A stretch of DNA of 35,292 bases from Phenylobacterium sp. GTDB taxonomy: Bacteria; Pseudomonadota; Alphaproteobacteria; Caulobacterales; Caulobacteraceae. The position numbers and the translations under genes were made by a program. Position 1 is the first letter of the stretch, and every line of letters starts with the position of its first letter. Of this stretch, positions 7,905 to 16,088 are shown in pieces. The notes below the pieces were generated by a model that saw only the letters and a program-made list of their open reading frames with translations, did no database searches and was not told the DNA's origin. The stretch spans positions 1 to 35,292 of the forward strand of contig NZ_JANXWD010000135.1 of assembly GCF_025351295.1 (NCBI RefSeq), read 5' to 3'.

Positions 7905-9275
7905 TTATTTCGATATCGAAGGACTGCCTCTCTCGAAGGTTCCCGCCGGGCCGGGGAAGACCACCGGGCTCTCGAAGCCGTCCTGGCCGATGGCGCTGAC
8001 GCCGAAGAACCAGTCGTCTATGTTGACGCCTGCCAGCTTCGCCTCGCCGGTCGCCGGCACGACGCGGGAATAGCGCCACGTGGCGTCGGTGGTGGCGCGC
8101 CACCAGACGCGGTAGGCGGCGGCGTCGGGGGCCGGCGTCCAGGTCACGGTGGTGTCGGCGCTGACGGCGCCCTTGAGGTCGACGCCGGTGGGCGGGGCCG
8201 GCGCGCTGGCCAGGGCGGCCAGGGTCACGGCGTTCAGGCGGGTGACCTGGGCCAGGTAGGGGACGTCGACGCCGTCGAGAACGTCGCCGTATCGGATCCC
8301 GTTCTCGGTGCGGACGTCCTGGTGCTGGCGGGTGTAGTTCTCGACCGCCTCGGTGACGCGCACGGCGGGGAAGCCGGCCTTGAGCATCTCCACCTGGTCG
8401 CCGCCGCGCGAGTAGCGATCGGTTCGATAGACCATCACCACATCGAGACCGGTCAGGTACCGGTCGGCCAGGCCGTCGATGAACCGGGCCAGGTTGCGCG
8501 AGGGACTGTCCACCTCGCCGCCGTTGTAACGCCGCTTGTCGGCCTGGGCGGCGGTCTCGGTGCTGCGGGTGCCCTCGGAGAACACCCGGACATGGGTGTT
8601 GTCGCGAGCGCCGCCGATGCCCTCGGTATTGCCGACGATGTCGTTGTTGAGGTCGGCCTCGACGTTCCAGCCCTTGGCCACCGCATAGTCGGCCAGCACC
8701 TTGCCGCCCAGCAGCCCCTCTTCCTCGCCGGCCAGCGCCGCGAACACGATGGTGGCCGCGAATCTGTGGCCGCAAAGCGCACGCGCGGCCTCGATCACCG
8801 CCGTCGTGCCGGAGCCGTCGTCGTTGGCGCCAGGCGCGTCGGAGGTGAAGTTCTTGGCGTCGGTGACGCGGCTGTCGTAGTGGCCGGAGATCACCACCAC
8901 CCGGTTCGGGTCGCGGGTCCCCGGCAGGATCGCCAGGACGTCCATGATCTCGGTCGGACCGGCCAGGCGCTCAGCGGTCATCACCTGGGACGGGGTCTCG
9001 ATCGTGAGCCGCCCGCCGCAGTCTTTCGAGATGGAAGCAAATTCCGCGGCGATCCAGCGCCGCGCTGCGCCGATGCCGCGCGTGGCGGACCTGGTGTCGG
9101 AACCGGCGTGGCGGGTGCCGAAGCCGACCAGCCTCTCATCGATCGCGCGCTCGCGGGCGGGCGAGATGGCGGCGGCGATGTCCCTGAGCATCGGCTGGTC
9201 GCCGCCCAACGGCGGCTGGGCCTGGGCGGTGGTGGTGAGGAGGGCCGCGACGGCGACGAGGAGGGCTGGGCGCAT
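7905..9275 (-). CDS. M28 family zinc aminopeptidase with C-terminal Fn3-like domain
   Basis: A 456-residue secreted metallopeptidase. The signal peptide covers about residues 1-20 (LLVAVAALLTTTAQAQ). The M28 catalytic domain shows H132 in ISGHYDS, the bridging Asp in PGANDDGSG (about 152-153), and the catalytic and ligand glutamates in AGEEEGLLG (184-186). Later ligands are expected in DLNNDIVGN and RQHQD. A C-terminal region (about 353-440, starting PAPPTGVDL and ending GFESPVVFPG) has the strand pattern of a fibronectin type III module, as in secreted M28 enzymes of related bacteria. It probably trims peptides in the periplasm or outside the cell. Its start is 12 bp after the sulfotransferase-like gene's stop, so the two are likely co-transcribed with the aminotransferase-like gene. 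Confidence 0.92.
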   Translation of the reverse strand: MRPALLVAVAALLTTTAQAQPPLGGDQPMLRDIAAAISPARERAIDERLVGFGTRHAGSDTRSATRGIGAARRWIAAEFASISKDCGGRLTIETPSQVMTAERLAGPTEIMDVLAILPGTRDPNRVVVISGHYDSRVTDAKNFTSDAPGANDDGSGTTAVIEAARALCGHRFAATIVFAALAGEEEGLLGGKVLADYAVAKGWNVEADLNNDIVGNTEGIGGARDNTHVRVFSEGTRSTETAAQADKRRYNGGEVDSPSRNLARFIDGLADRYLTGLDVVMVYRTDRYSRGGDQVEMLKAGFPAVRVTEAVENYTRQHQDVRTENGIRYGDVLDGVDVPYLAQVTRLNAVTLAALASAPAPPTGVDLKGAVSADTTVTWTPAPDAAAYRVWWRATTDATWRYSRVVPATGEAKLAGVNIDDWFFGVSAIGQDGFESPVVFPGPAGTFERGSPSISK

Positions 9276-9286
9276 GGGCGCGGACC

Positions 9287-10021
9287 TTAGACGCCCAGCC
9301 TGTATCGCTCCAAGGCCTCGTAGTGCGGCCGCGCCTGGTCGGCGATGCGACGCAGGTGGTCCGGTAGCGGTGGGCGCTCGGCCCGCTCCGGCGCTGCGAA
9401 ACCGGTTGAACGCTCCACCGCATCATACCACGCCGGCGCCCATACCCCATCAGAGGCACGGCGGCCGGCGGGCCAGGCGAGCATGGCCGGGTCGAACGCG
9501 ATCTTCAGCGATGCACAGAGGGCGGTCAGCATGCCTCGTGGGTCAGCTAGGACGTCGGCCCCGCGGATGACCGGCGGCGCATGACCTAGCCGCTCCGCCT
9601 CGCGGTCGAAGATCTCGCGCTGTCGAACGACGCCGATATCTTCCAGCCCAACCTCAGCGCGCTTCACGACATAGGAGGAAAGGACCTCGGCCGGGTCGCG
9701 AATGAGAAACGCGTTGCGACAGTCGGCGATCCAGTCGAGTCCGAACGTCGGCAGCATGTGGTGCGCCATATGCTTTTCGTAGAACAGCGGGCCGGCCTCC
9801 GGCTCCAGCCCGCTCAGCAAGTCGGCCGCCGCGAGCCAGTCTTGCGCTTGGGAGCGCAAGACCTCCTCGCGCAAAGGATGGTCCAAGCCGGTCGCGGCCA
9901 GATAGGCCGCATAGAAGGGTTCGTCGGCGACGACGCAATCGGGCCGGTTCTCGAAGCTGCGCATCATGGCCGTCGAGATGTTCCGGGGCCCTGACCACAT
10001 GGCGATCCGGACTTGGTTCAA
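9287..10021 (-). CDS. Sulfotransferase-like P-loop protein
   Basis: A 244-residue protein of the sulfotransferase/P-loop fold. The PAPS-type 5'-phosphate loop is represented by MWSGPRNISTAMM (about residues 8-20), followed by DEPFYAAYLAATG, FLIRDPAEVLSSYV (the 3'-phosphate segment) and DGVWAPAWYDAVERSTGF. The start is a TTG whose A overlaps the upstream stop (TTGA, 10018-10021); the next ATG is at 10000, inside the P-loop strand. It is tightly coupled to the class IV aminotransferase-like gene. From memory, plant branched-chain aminotransferase-like proteins (for example Arabidopsis At3g05190) carry this same domain, with similar DGVWAP and STGF motifs, fused in front of an aminotransferase domain. 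Sulfotransferase activity is not proven for this family, and the substrate is unknown. Confidence 0.85.
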   Translation of the reverse strand: MNQVRIAMWSGPRNISTAMMRSFENRPDCVVADEPFYAAYLAATGLDHPLREEVLRSQAQDWLAAADLLSGLEPEAGPLFYEKHMAHHMLPTFGLDWIADCRNAFLIRDPAEVLSSYVVKRAEVGLEDIGVVRQREIFDREAERLGHAPPVIRGADVLADPRGMLTALCASLKIAFDPAMLAWPAGRRASDGVWAPAWYDAVERSTGFAAPERAERPPLPDHLRRIADQARPHYEALERYRLGV

Positions 10022-10929
10022 TGCCCCGCGTCCTCGTCCTTCAGCGCGGCATAGGCCGCGCGCAGGCGCACGGTCATCGGGCCGGGCAGCGTCTCGGCCA
10101 AGGCGTGGCCGTCGATGGACCGCACCGGGGTCAGCCCGCCGAAGGTGCCCGTGACGAAGGCCTCGTCGGCCTCGGCCACGTCCGCCAGCTCGAAGTCGCC
10201 CAGGGTGATCGGGATCTCGTGCGCGCGGCAGAGCGCGATGACGTTGGCGCGGGTGACGCCGTTGAAGCAGTAGTCGCCGGTCGAGGTCATCACCCGGCCG
10301 TCCTTGACCCAGAAGAAGTTGGTGGCGTTGCACGATGAGACGAAGCCGTTCGGGTCCAGCATCAGCGCCTCGTCGGCGCCGGCGTCGATCGCCTCCAGCA
10401 GGGCGCGGATCAGGTTGAGGCGGCTGTGGGAATTGAGCCGCATGTCGAACATCTCGGCCGGGGTGCAAATGATGGTCGAGGTGGCCAGCGCCAGGCCCGC
10501 GGTGACGATCTGCGGGCTTGGCTCCTTGTACTCCGCGGTTATCACGATGGTGGGCTTGCCCAGCCAGTTGCGGGGGTCCTGGTTGGCGGCGGCCTTCTCG
10601 CCGCGAGTGACCATCAGGCGCAGGTGCGCGCCATGGGTCATGGCGTTGGCGGCCAGGGTGCGCTCGATCTCGGCGGTGAGCTCGGCGCGGGTGAGGCCGA
10701 TGTCCAGCGCGATCTGGGCCAGGCCGGTCCACAGGCGCTCCAGGTGCGCCTCCAGGAACAGCAGCCGGCCATTGTGCAGCCGCAGCCCCTCCCAGACCCC
10801 GTCGCCCAGCACGAAGCCGGCGTCGAACACCGAGACTTTTGCCTCGTCGCGCGGAACCAGCGCCCCGTTCACATAGACCGCCAAGTCCGCGTTGCGCGGA
10901 TCGACGGCGAAATCCTGACTACCGGCCAT
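10018..10929 (-). CDS. Class IV aminotransferase-like protein lacking the PLP lysine
   Basis: A 303-residue member of the branched-chain / D-amino-acid aminotransferase fold. Family features include KVSVFDAGFVLGDGVWEGLR (31-50), HLERLW, HLRLMVTRG, EALMLDPNGFV and GVTRANVIALC. The segment that should carry the Schiff-base lysine (about residues 155-185) has Arg, Ser and His but no Lys; there is none between K135 and K209. The conserved Glu after the LDPNG turn that usually contacts the PLP ring is replaced (GFVSSCNATNFF). It may therefore be non-catalytic, or use another residue. The ATG at 10929 is chosen: family homology begins there, and the upstream extension to 11169 overlaps the divergent M24 gene. 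It overlaps the sulfotransferase-like gene by 4 bases. Confidence 0.88.
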   Translation of the reverse strand: MAGSQDFAVDPRNADLAVYVNGALVPRDEAKVSVFDAGFVLGDGVWEGLRLHNGRLLFLEAHLERLWTGLAQIALDIGLTRAELTAEIERTLAANAMTHGAHLRLMVTRGEKAAANQDPRNWLGKPTIVITAEYKEPSPQIVTAGLALATSTIICTPAEMFDMRLNSHSRLNLIRALLEAIDAGADEALMLDPNGFVSSCNATNFFWVKDGRVMTSTGDYCFNGVTRANVIALCRAHEIPITLGDFELADVAEADEAFVTGTFGGLTPVRSIDGHALAETLPGPMTVRLRAAYAALKDEDAGH

Positions 10930-10978
10930 GCGGCCAGTAGTATTTGCGATGGTGAGGTTGAGCCAGCGGGAGACGGTG

Positions 10979-12163
10979 ATGATTGGCGGATCGACGGCGG
11001 AACAGGAACTGGCGGACCTGGAGCCCTGGCCGAACCCGGCTCCGGCGATCGCGGCGGATGAGCGGCGGGCGCGGCTCGCGCAGGCCCAGGGGTTGATGAC
11101 CACCGAGGCGATGCTCATCGGGGCCGGGGCGTCGCTGCGGTATTTCGCCGGGGTCGGCTGGAACGCCACGGAGCGGCTGGTGGCGATGGTGCTGCCGAAG
11201 TCCGGCGCGCCGGCGATGATCTGCCCGCGGTTCGAGGAAGGCTCGCTGAACGCGGCGCTGGGGATCGAGGCCAGCCCGCGGCTCTGGGAGGAGCACGAGA
11301 GCCCCTACGCGCTGACGGCCAGCGTGCTGGCGGAGCTGGGCGCCAGCACGCTGGCCATCGACCCGGCGCTGGCGTTCTTCATGTTCGACGGTCTGCGGCA
11401 GGCGGCGCCGGAGGTGGCGATGGAGACGGCCGCGCCGGTGGTCGACGGGTGCCGGATGATCAAGTCGCCCGCCGAGCTGGCCCTGATGTCCCAGGCCAAG
11501 GCCATGACCCTGGAGGTCCACAGGCGCGCGGCGCGGATCCTGACGGCCGGGGTCACGACCACGCAGGTGCGCCGGTTCATCGACCAGGCGCACCGCGCGC
11601 TGGGGGCCGACGACGGCTCGTCGTTCTGCGCGGTGCAGTTCGGGGCGGCCTCGGCCTATCCGCACGGGCTGCCGGGGGACCAGGTGCTGGCCGACGGCGA
11701 CCTGGTGCTGATCGACACCGGCTGCCGGGTACAGGGCTACAACTCCGACATCACCAGGACCTATGTGTTCGGGACCGCGACCCAGGAGCAGGCGCGGGTC
11801 TGGGCGGTCGAGAAGCAGGCCCAGGCGGCCGCCTTCGCCGCGGTCAAGCCGGGGGTCGCGTGCGAGGAGATCGACGCCGCAGCCCGCCGGGTGCTGGCGG
11901 CGGAGGGGTTCAGCGCCGACTACGACCTGCCCGGCCTGCCGCACCGGACCGGCCACGGCATCGGCCTGTCGATCCACGAGGCGCCCTATCTGGTGCGCGG
12001 CGACAAGACCCCGCTGGCGCCGGGCATGTGCTTCTCCAACGAGCCGATGATCGTGATCCCGGGCCGCTTCGGCGTGCGCCTGGAGGACCACTTCCATGTC
12101 ACCGAAGACGGCGCGGCCTGGTTCACGCAACCGCAGGAGAGTCTGGAGAAGCCGTTCGAGTGA
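10979..12163 (+). CDS. M24 family metallopeptidase (Xaa-Pro aminopeptidase-like)
   Basis: A cytoplasmic pita-bread peptidase of 394 residues that would release N-terminal residues ahead of proline. The N-terminal creatinase-like domain (to about 165) is followed by the catalytic domain. The five metal ligands are visible: Asp in LVLIDTGC, Asp in YNSDITRTY, His in RTGHGIGLSIHE, Glu in FSNEPMI and Glu in RLEDHFHV. No signal peptide is seen. The ATG at 10979 is chosen because it is preceded by GGGAGA and because the frame's earlier ATG at 10928 overlaps the start of the divergent aminotransferase gene. With the divergent M28 peptidase it may form a peptide-degrading neighbourhood, but this is only inferred from position. 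Confidence 0.92.
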   Translation: MIGGSTAEQELADLEPWPNPAPAIAADERRARLAQAQGLMTTEAMLIGAGASLRYFAGVGWNATERLVAMVLPKSGAPAMICPRFEEGSLNAALGIEASPRLWEEHESPYALTASVLAELGASTLAIDPALAFFMFDGLRQAAPEVAMETAAPVVDGCRMIKSPAELALMSQAKAMTLEVHRRAARILTAGVTTTQVRRFIDQAHRALGADDGSSFCAVQFGAASAYPHGLPGDQVLADGDLVLIDTGCRVQGYNSDITRTYVFGTATQEQARVWAVEKQAQAAAFAAVKPGVACEEIDAAARRVLAAEGFSADYDLPGLPHRTGHGIGLSIHEAPYLVRGDKTPLAPGMCFSNEPMIVIPGRFGVRLEDHFHVTEDGAAWFTQPQESLEKPFE

Positions 12164-12166
12164 AGT

Positions 12167-12322
12167 TCCTCCCCCCGTTGGGGGAGGTGGCGCGGAGCGC
12201 CGGAGGGGGTCCTCCGGGACGGCGCTGCCGACGTCCTTTCGGCGCCGCTGGGGCGCCCGGTCGAACCTTCTGAGCGGACCCCCTCAGCCGGCATTCGCCG
12301 ACAGCTCCCCCGCTGGGGAGCA
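12167..12322. repeat. Intergenic nested inverted-repeat element
   Basis: TCCTCCCCCCGTTGGGGGAGG at the left and GCTCCCCCGCTGGGGAGC at the right each form a hairpin. The inner arms GGAGGGGGTCC and GGACCCCCTC also pair across a roughly 60-bp centre. The element exactly fills the gap between two convergent genes (stops at 12163 and 12326). Such paired palindromes are common multicopy intergenic elements in Caulobacterales genomes; here they could act as bidirectional terminators. Confidence 0.7.
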
Positions 12323-12325
12323 ATT

Positions 12326-13192
12326 TCAAGCCGCGGCCCAGGCCAGGGCGTCGGGGTCGTCGAGGGCCATTTCGTCCCAGTCGAGGTCCGGGGGCGGGCT
12401 CATGGCGGCGGCGACGACCGCGGTCATCTCGGCGGCCGAGGTGACGCCGACCAGGACGGCCGCGGCCTCCGGGCGGGTGAGGGCAAAGCCCAGCGCGGCC
12501 TGCAGCGGATCGGACTTGCCCTCGGCGATCAGGCGGCGCGCGCGCGAGATGCGGCCGGCGGCGGCCTTCAGGTGGCTGGGCGCGCGGTCCGGCGGCAGGA
12601 ACAGGATGCCGTTCAGGAAGATCGAGCGCAGGTGCACCTCGATGCCCAGCTCGGCGATGGTGCTGAGCGTGCCGTCCAGCAGCATCCGCTGGTCGAGCAG
12701 GGAAGCCGGCGCCTGGACCAGGTCCGGCTTGAAGCGGCGGGCCACGCCGATCGGGTCGTCGGAGGCATAGACCGAGACGCCGATCTTCTTGCAGACCCCG
12801 GCGTCCTTGAGCGCCTTCATCCGGTCCCAGAGCTGGGGCCCGAGCGGCGAGAACAGGTCGGTGGCGGACGGCGCCAGCAGGGTGTCGATGCGTTCGACGC
12901 CGAGGCGCAGCATCTGGGCGCGCAGTTCGGTCTCCACCAGCTCCGGCCCGCGGTCGGGGCGGATGGTGGTCAGCGTCATGCGGAACGGGTTGGGTTGCGG
13001 CAGGGCGCCGCGCAGGAGGGTGTCGGCGGTGGCCGAGCGGCCGGCGACGTCAAGCACGCTGAGGCCCGAGCGGCCGGCGATCGACAGCATGTCGCGCGCT
13101 TCCGCCTCGCGCGGCCGTCCGCGGCCGCCGGGGGGCTGGTCGAGACCGAACTGGCCGGTCCCGAGGCCGAGCTTGCTGAGCGATGCGATCAT
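12326..13192 (-). CDS. Aldo/keto reductase-like protein, degenerate active site
   Basis: A 288-residue protein with the aldo/keto reductase barrel pattern: opening GLGTGQFGL, LSVLDVAGRS, VERIDTLLAPSA, MKALKDAGVCKKIGVSVYA, DLVQAPASLLDQRML and a C-terminal AAVLVGVTSAAEM cofactor segment. The canonical Asp-Tyr-Lys-His tetrad is not preserved. The Asp remains in LDVAG, but the Tyr is replaced (SATAD), the LTTK-type lysine is missing (MTLTTIRP) and the strand-end His is replaced by Ala-Pro (LLAPSA). It probably keeps the fold without ordinary carbonyl reduction, or acts on an unusual substrate. The ATG at 13192 is the only good start. It is convergent with the M24 gene and divergent from xdhC. Family is secure; activity is doubtful. 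Confidence 0.85.
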   Translation of the reverse strand: MIASLSKLGLGTGQFGLDQPPGGRGRPREAEARDMLSIAGRSGLSVLDVAGRSATADTLLRGALPQPNPFRMTLTTIRPDRGPELVETELRAQMLRLGVERIDTLLAPSATDLFSPLGPQLWDRMKALKDAGVCKKIGVSVYASDDPIGVARRFKPDLVQAPASLLDQRMLLDGTLSTIAELGIEVHLRSIFLNGILFLPPDRAPSHLKAAAGRISRARRLIAEGKSDPLQAALGFALTRPEAAAVLVGVTSAAEMTAVVAAAMSPPPDLDWDEMALDDPDALAWAAA

Positions 13193-13268
13193 GCGGCCTG
13201 AAAAGCTTGGTCAAATCCTCTGGAGCCTCCATTTTGTCGCACGAAAGCTAAGAAGGCGTATCCAAGAC

Positions 13269-14318
13269 GTGAATGACCCGCTGCCCGAGTGGCCGATGTT
13301 CGGTGTGGCCGAGGACGTCCGTCCGGCCATGCGGCGAGCGCAGTCGGACGGCGTCGATTTCGTGCTGGCCACCCTGATGGCGGTGGAGGGCGGCGGCCCG
13401 CGTCCCGAAGGGACGCAGATGGTGTTCGCCCCGGGCATACTGGCCGGATATTTCTCCGGCGGCTGCGTGGAAGGCGACGTGGCGGGTCATGCCTGGGCCT
13501 GCCTGGAGGACGGCCGGCCGCGCACGCTGGTCTATGGCGAGGGCAGCCCGTGGCCGGATATCCGGCTGCTGTGCGGGGCGCGGATCGAGATCTTCCTGGA
13601 GCGCGTGGCGGCGGGTGATTCGGCCCTGGACGACCTGCTGGCGGCGGAGACCGAGCGGCGGCCGACAACCTATGTCAGCGACGGGACCCTGCGGGCCTGT
13701 GGGCCGGACGCCGCGGCGGGGCGCGGAACGATGGTCGTCCGCCGGTATGACCCCGTGCCGCGGCTGGTGGTGGTGGGCGGCGACCCGACCGCGCTGGCCA
13801 TCGTCGAGCTGGGGGTGAAGTCGGGGTTCGAGACCACCCTGGTGCGGCCCAAGGGGCCGGCGACGCCGCCGCCGATCGCCGGCGTCGCCTATCACCGCGA
13901 GGCGCCGGAGGTCGCGCTGGCGGCCATCGGCCTGGACCCCTGGACCTCGGTGGCGGTGGCGACCCACGACCTGGAGACCGACCGAGCGGCGCTGAAGGCC
14001 GCCCTGCCCTCGAACGCGGCCTACGTCGGGCTGCTGGGGGCCAGGCGGCGGCTGGCCGGGCGGCTGGACGAGCTGAAGTTGGAGGGCATGCCCGAGGCTG
14101 CGATGGCGCGGCTGCATGCCCCCATCGGCCTCGACATCGGTGGCAAGGCGCCGTTCGAGGTGGCGGTGTCGGTGATCGGCGAGATCACCGCCCTGCGCTA
14201 TGCGCGGGCCAGCGGCAGCACATCCACGACCTCGCCAGCCGCCGCCGCCGGCGCGCCTGACGCGCGGCGCAACAGGGCGTCGGAGACCGCGAAGACGCTG
14301 ACCAGCGAAGAGTCCTGA
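13269..14318 (+). CDS. xdhC: XdhC-family protein (Moco insertion/sulfuration chaperone)
   Basis: XdhC/CoxI-family protein, which binds molybdenum cofactor, protects its sulfurated form and delivers it to enzymes of the xanthine dehydrogenase family. The N-terminal XdhC_CoxI domain shows LATLMAVEGGGPRPEGTQM and FSGGCVEGDVAGH. A Rossmann-like C-terminal domain shows RLVVVGGDPTALAI, VATHDLETDRAAL, YVGLLGARRR and HAPIGLDIGGKAPFEVA. A GTG at 13269 is the chosen start; the frame runs further upstream but reads as antisense of the reductase-like gene. After LRYARAS the frame continues about 35 residues through the antisense of moeA before stopping at 14318, giving a 121-bp convergent overlap and a low-complexity tail that is unlikely to be functional. 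It lies beside moeA. No xanthine dehydrogenase subunit is in the window. Confidence 0.88.
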   Translation: MNDPLPEWPMFGVAEDVRPAMRRAQSDGVDFVLATLMAVEGGGPRPEGTQMVFAPGILAGYFSGGCVEGDVAGHAWACLEDGRPRTLVYGEGSPWPDIRLLCGARIEIFLERVAAGDSALDDLLAAETERRPTTYVSDGTLRACGPDAAAGRGTMVVRRYDPVPRLVVVGGDPTALAIVELGVKSGFETTLVRPKGPATPPPIAGVAYHREAPEVALAAIGLDPWTSVAVATHDLETDRAALKAALPSNAAYVGLLGARRRLAGRLDELKLEGMPEAAMARLHAPIGLDIGGKAPFEVAVSVIGEITALRYARASGSTSTTSPAAAAGAPDARRNRASETAKTLTSEES

Positions 14319-15388
14319 TCGCGGTAGGGCTTCACGGTCATACCGCCGTCCACGGAACTGAGCTTGGCGCGCATCCAGTGCTCGCGCGGGCCGTTGGCCG
14401 GCAACGGCGCCTCCAGGCGCGCGCCGATCGTCGGCAGGACGGGGTCGGCGCCCTGGAAGGCGGCGATCAGCGGGCGCAGGAACAGTTCCGCGCAGACCAG
14501 GGCCGAGGCCGGGTTGCCGGGCAGCCCCAGCAGGCGGCGGCCGTCGTCCAGGGTCCCGAAGAAGGTCGGCTTGCCCGGGCGGACGTTGACGCTGGAGACT
14601 TTCAGGTCGAGGTCCAGCGCCTGCGCGGCGGCGCGCACCAGGTCGTGGTCGCCCACCGAGGCGCCGCCGACCGTGACCACCAGGTCGCCATCCGCGTCCC
14701 GCAGGGCCTGGATGGTGGTCTCCAGGTCGTCGCGGACCGGCTTGGCGCGATGGACCTCGGCGCCCCAGGCGGCGGCCAGGGCCTCCAGGGCGCGCGAGCC
14801 GGAGTCGTAGATCTGGAACGGGCCGGGGACGGCGGGGGCCTCGACGATCTCCTCGCCGGTGGAGAACAGGGCCACGCGGGGACGGCGCGCGACCCTCAAC
14901 TCGGCGCGCCCGGCCGCGGCGGCCAGGGAGAGGCGCCAAGGGTCGATGCGGACGCCCCTGGCCAACAGGGCGGCGCCGGCCGGGAAATCGCCGCCAGCCG
15001 GCCGGACATGATGGCCTCTGGCGACCGCCGGGATGGTGACGCGGTCGCCGTCGCGCACGGCGTCCTCCTGGATCACGACGGCGTCGCAGCCCCGGGGGAC
15101 GGCTGCGCCGGTGAAGATGCGCACCGCCTGGCCCGGGGCGACGGCGCCGGCGAACCCGTGGCCGGCCGCGCTCTCGCCGACGATGGCCAGGGACCCTGGC
15201 GCGTCCGCGCTGCGCACCGCCCAGCCGTCCATCGCCGAGGCCGCGAACGGCGGCTGGTCACGCACGGCCACGACGTCCTCGGCCAGGACCCGGCCGATGG
15301 ACTGGCCGATGGCGACGGCTTCGGCAGGCAGCGACGTGACGGCGGCCAGCATCGCGGCGCGGGCGTCGTCGACGGAGAGCAGTTTCAT
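14198..15388 (-). CDS. moeA: Molybdopterin molybdotransferase MoeA
   Basis: A 396-residue cytoplasmic enzyme that inserts molybdate into adenylylated molybdopterin, the last step of basic Moco synthesis. Visible features are the N-terminal PFAASAMDGWAVR motif, the EDAVRDGD domain-II strand, the GASVGDHD motif of the MoeA/MogA fold (about residue 238), VNVRPGKPTFFG and LLGLPGNPAS, and the C-terminal beta-barrel ending VVDVLPLARA. Length and ends match the family. The ATG at 15388 opens with KLLSVDDARAAML as usual. It is the last gene on the minus-strand Moco run, separated from moaC by a 229-bp gap with an inverted-repeat element, so it may have its own promoter. Its 3' end overlaps xdhC tail to tail. 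Confidence 0.96.
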   Translation of the reverse strand: MKLLSVDDARAAMLAAVTSLPAEAVAIGQSIGRVLAEDVVAVRDQPPFAASAMDGWAVRSADAPGSLAIVGESAAGHGFAGAVAPGQAVRIFTGAAVPRGCDAVVIQEDAVRDGDRVTIPAVARGHHVRPAGGDFPAGAALLARGVRIDPWRLSLAAAAGRAELRVARRPRVALFSTGEEIVEAPAVPGPFQIYDSGSRALEALAAAWGAEVHRAKPVRDDLETTIQALRDADGDLVVTVGGASVGDHDLVRAAAQALDLDLKVSSVNVRPGKPTFFGTLDDGRRLLGLPGNPASALVCAELFLRPLIAAFQGADPVLPTIGARLEAPLPANGPREHWMRAKLSSVDGGMTVKPYRDQDSSLVSVFAVSDALLRRASGAPAAAAGEVVDVLPLARA

Positions 15389-15423
15389 GCCGCCATCAAG
15401 CGCGCCAACCCTTCCAGTTCAAC

Positions 15424-15607
15424 CCCTCCTCTCCCCCGGCGAAGCCGAGAGGAAGAGGGTCGGCTCGTGGAGGCGTAATCCGCCGATGGCCAAGCCAGGA
15501 CCCACGGGCATCCCCGCCGTGGGCCCTTGGTTCCACCAACGGGAGAGACGGACAGGCCCAGCCGGCCCTCTCCCTACCCTCTCCCTCGCGCTGCGCGGGG
15601 GAGAGGA
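15424..15607. repeat. Intergenic inverted-repeat element between moaC and moeA
   Basis: CTCCTCTCCCCCGGCGAAGCCGAGAGG-type sequence at the left and CTCTCCCTCGCGCTGCGCGGGGGAGAG-type sequence at the right each fold on themselves and have complementary inner arms (GAGGGT / ACCCTC). The general design matches the elements at 12167 and 22361. It interrupts an otherwise tight Moco operon. Confidence 0.55.
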
Positions 15608-15617
15608 GCGCTGCGCG

Positions 15618-16088
15618 CTATCCCGCGTTCCAGTCCCCGCTCTTGCCGCCGGTCTTGCTGACCAGGCGGACGCCTTCGATGACCATGCCTTTTTCGGCGG
15701 CCTTGAGCATGTCGTAGAGGGTGAGGCAGGCGACGGATACGGCGGTCAGGGCTTCCATCTCGACGCCGGTCTGGCCGGTGGTCTTGACGCGGGCGGTCAC
15801 CGACAACCCGCCCTCGCCCGCCTCCACGCGCACCTCCGCCCTGGCGATCGGCAGCGGGTGGCACATGGGGATCAGGTCGGAGGTGCGTTTGGCGGCCATC
15901 ACGCCGGCGATCTCGGCCACGGCGCGGACGTCGCCCTTCTTGCCCTCGCCCGACAGCGCCAGGGCCAGCGTCTGGGGGGCCATCCGCACGAAACCCTCGG
16001 CCACGGCCTCGCGGGCGGTGACGGCCTTGTCGGAGACATCGACCATTCTGGCTCGGCCGGTTTCGTCGATATGGGTGAGCTTGCTCAC
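15618..16088 (-). CDS. moaC: Cyclic pyranopterin monophosphate synthase MoaC
   Basis: A 156-residue protein of normal MoaC length. It acts after MoaA, converting 3',8-cyclo-GTP to cyclic pyranopterin monophosphate. The family motifs are all present: [18 protein letters not shown] at the N-terminus, [20 protein letters not shown] (active-site K and H), [20 protein letters not shown] and the C-terminal SKTGGKSG. The start is a GTG at 16088 that overlaps the moaB stop by 4 bases (GTGA), so translation is probably coupled to moaB. Confidence 0.97.
   Translation of the reverse strand: MSKLTHIDETGRARMVDVSDKAVTAREAVAEGFVRMAPQTLALALSGEGKKGDVRAVAEIAGVMAAKRTSDLIPMCHPLPIARAEVRVEAGEGGLSVTARVKTTGQTGVEMEALTAVSVACLTLYDMLKAAEKGMVIEGVRLVSKTGGKSGDWNAG

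Noticed and set aside
10929..11169. N-terminal extension of the aminotransferase-like frame
   Set aside because: It is antisense of the M24 gene, lacks family similarity and would overlap the divergent start.
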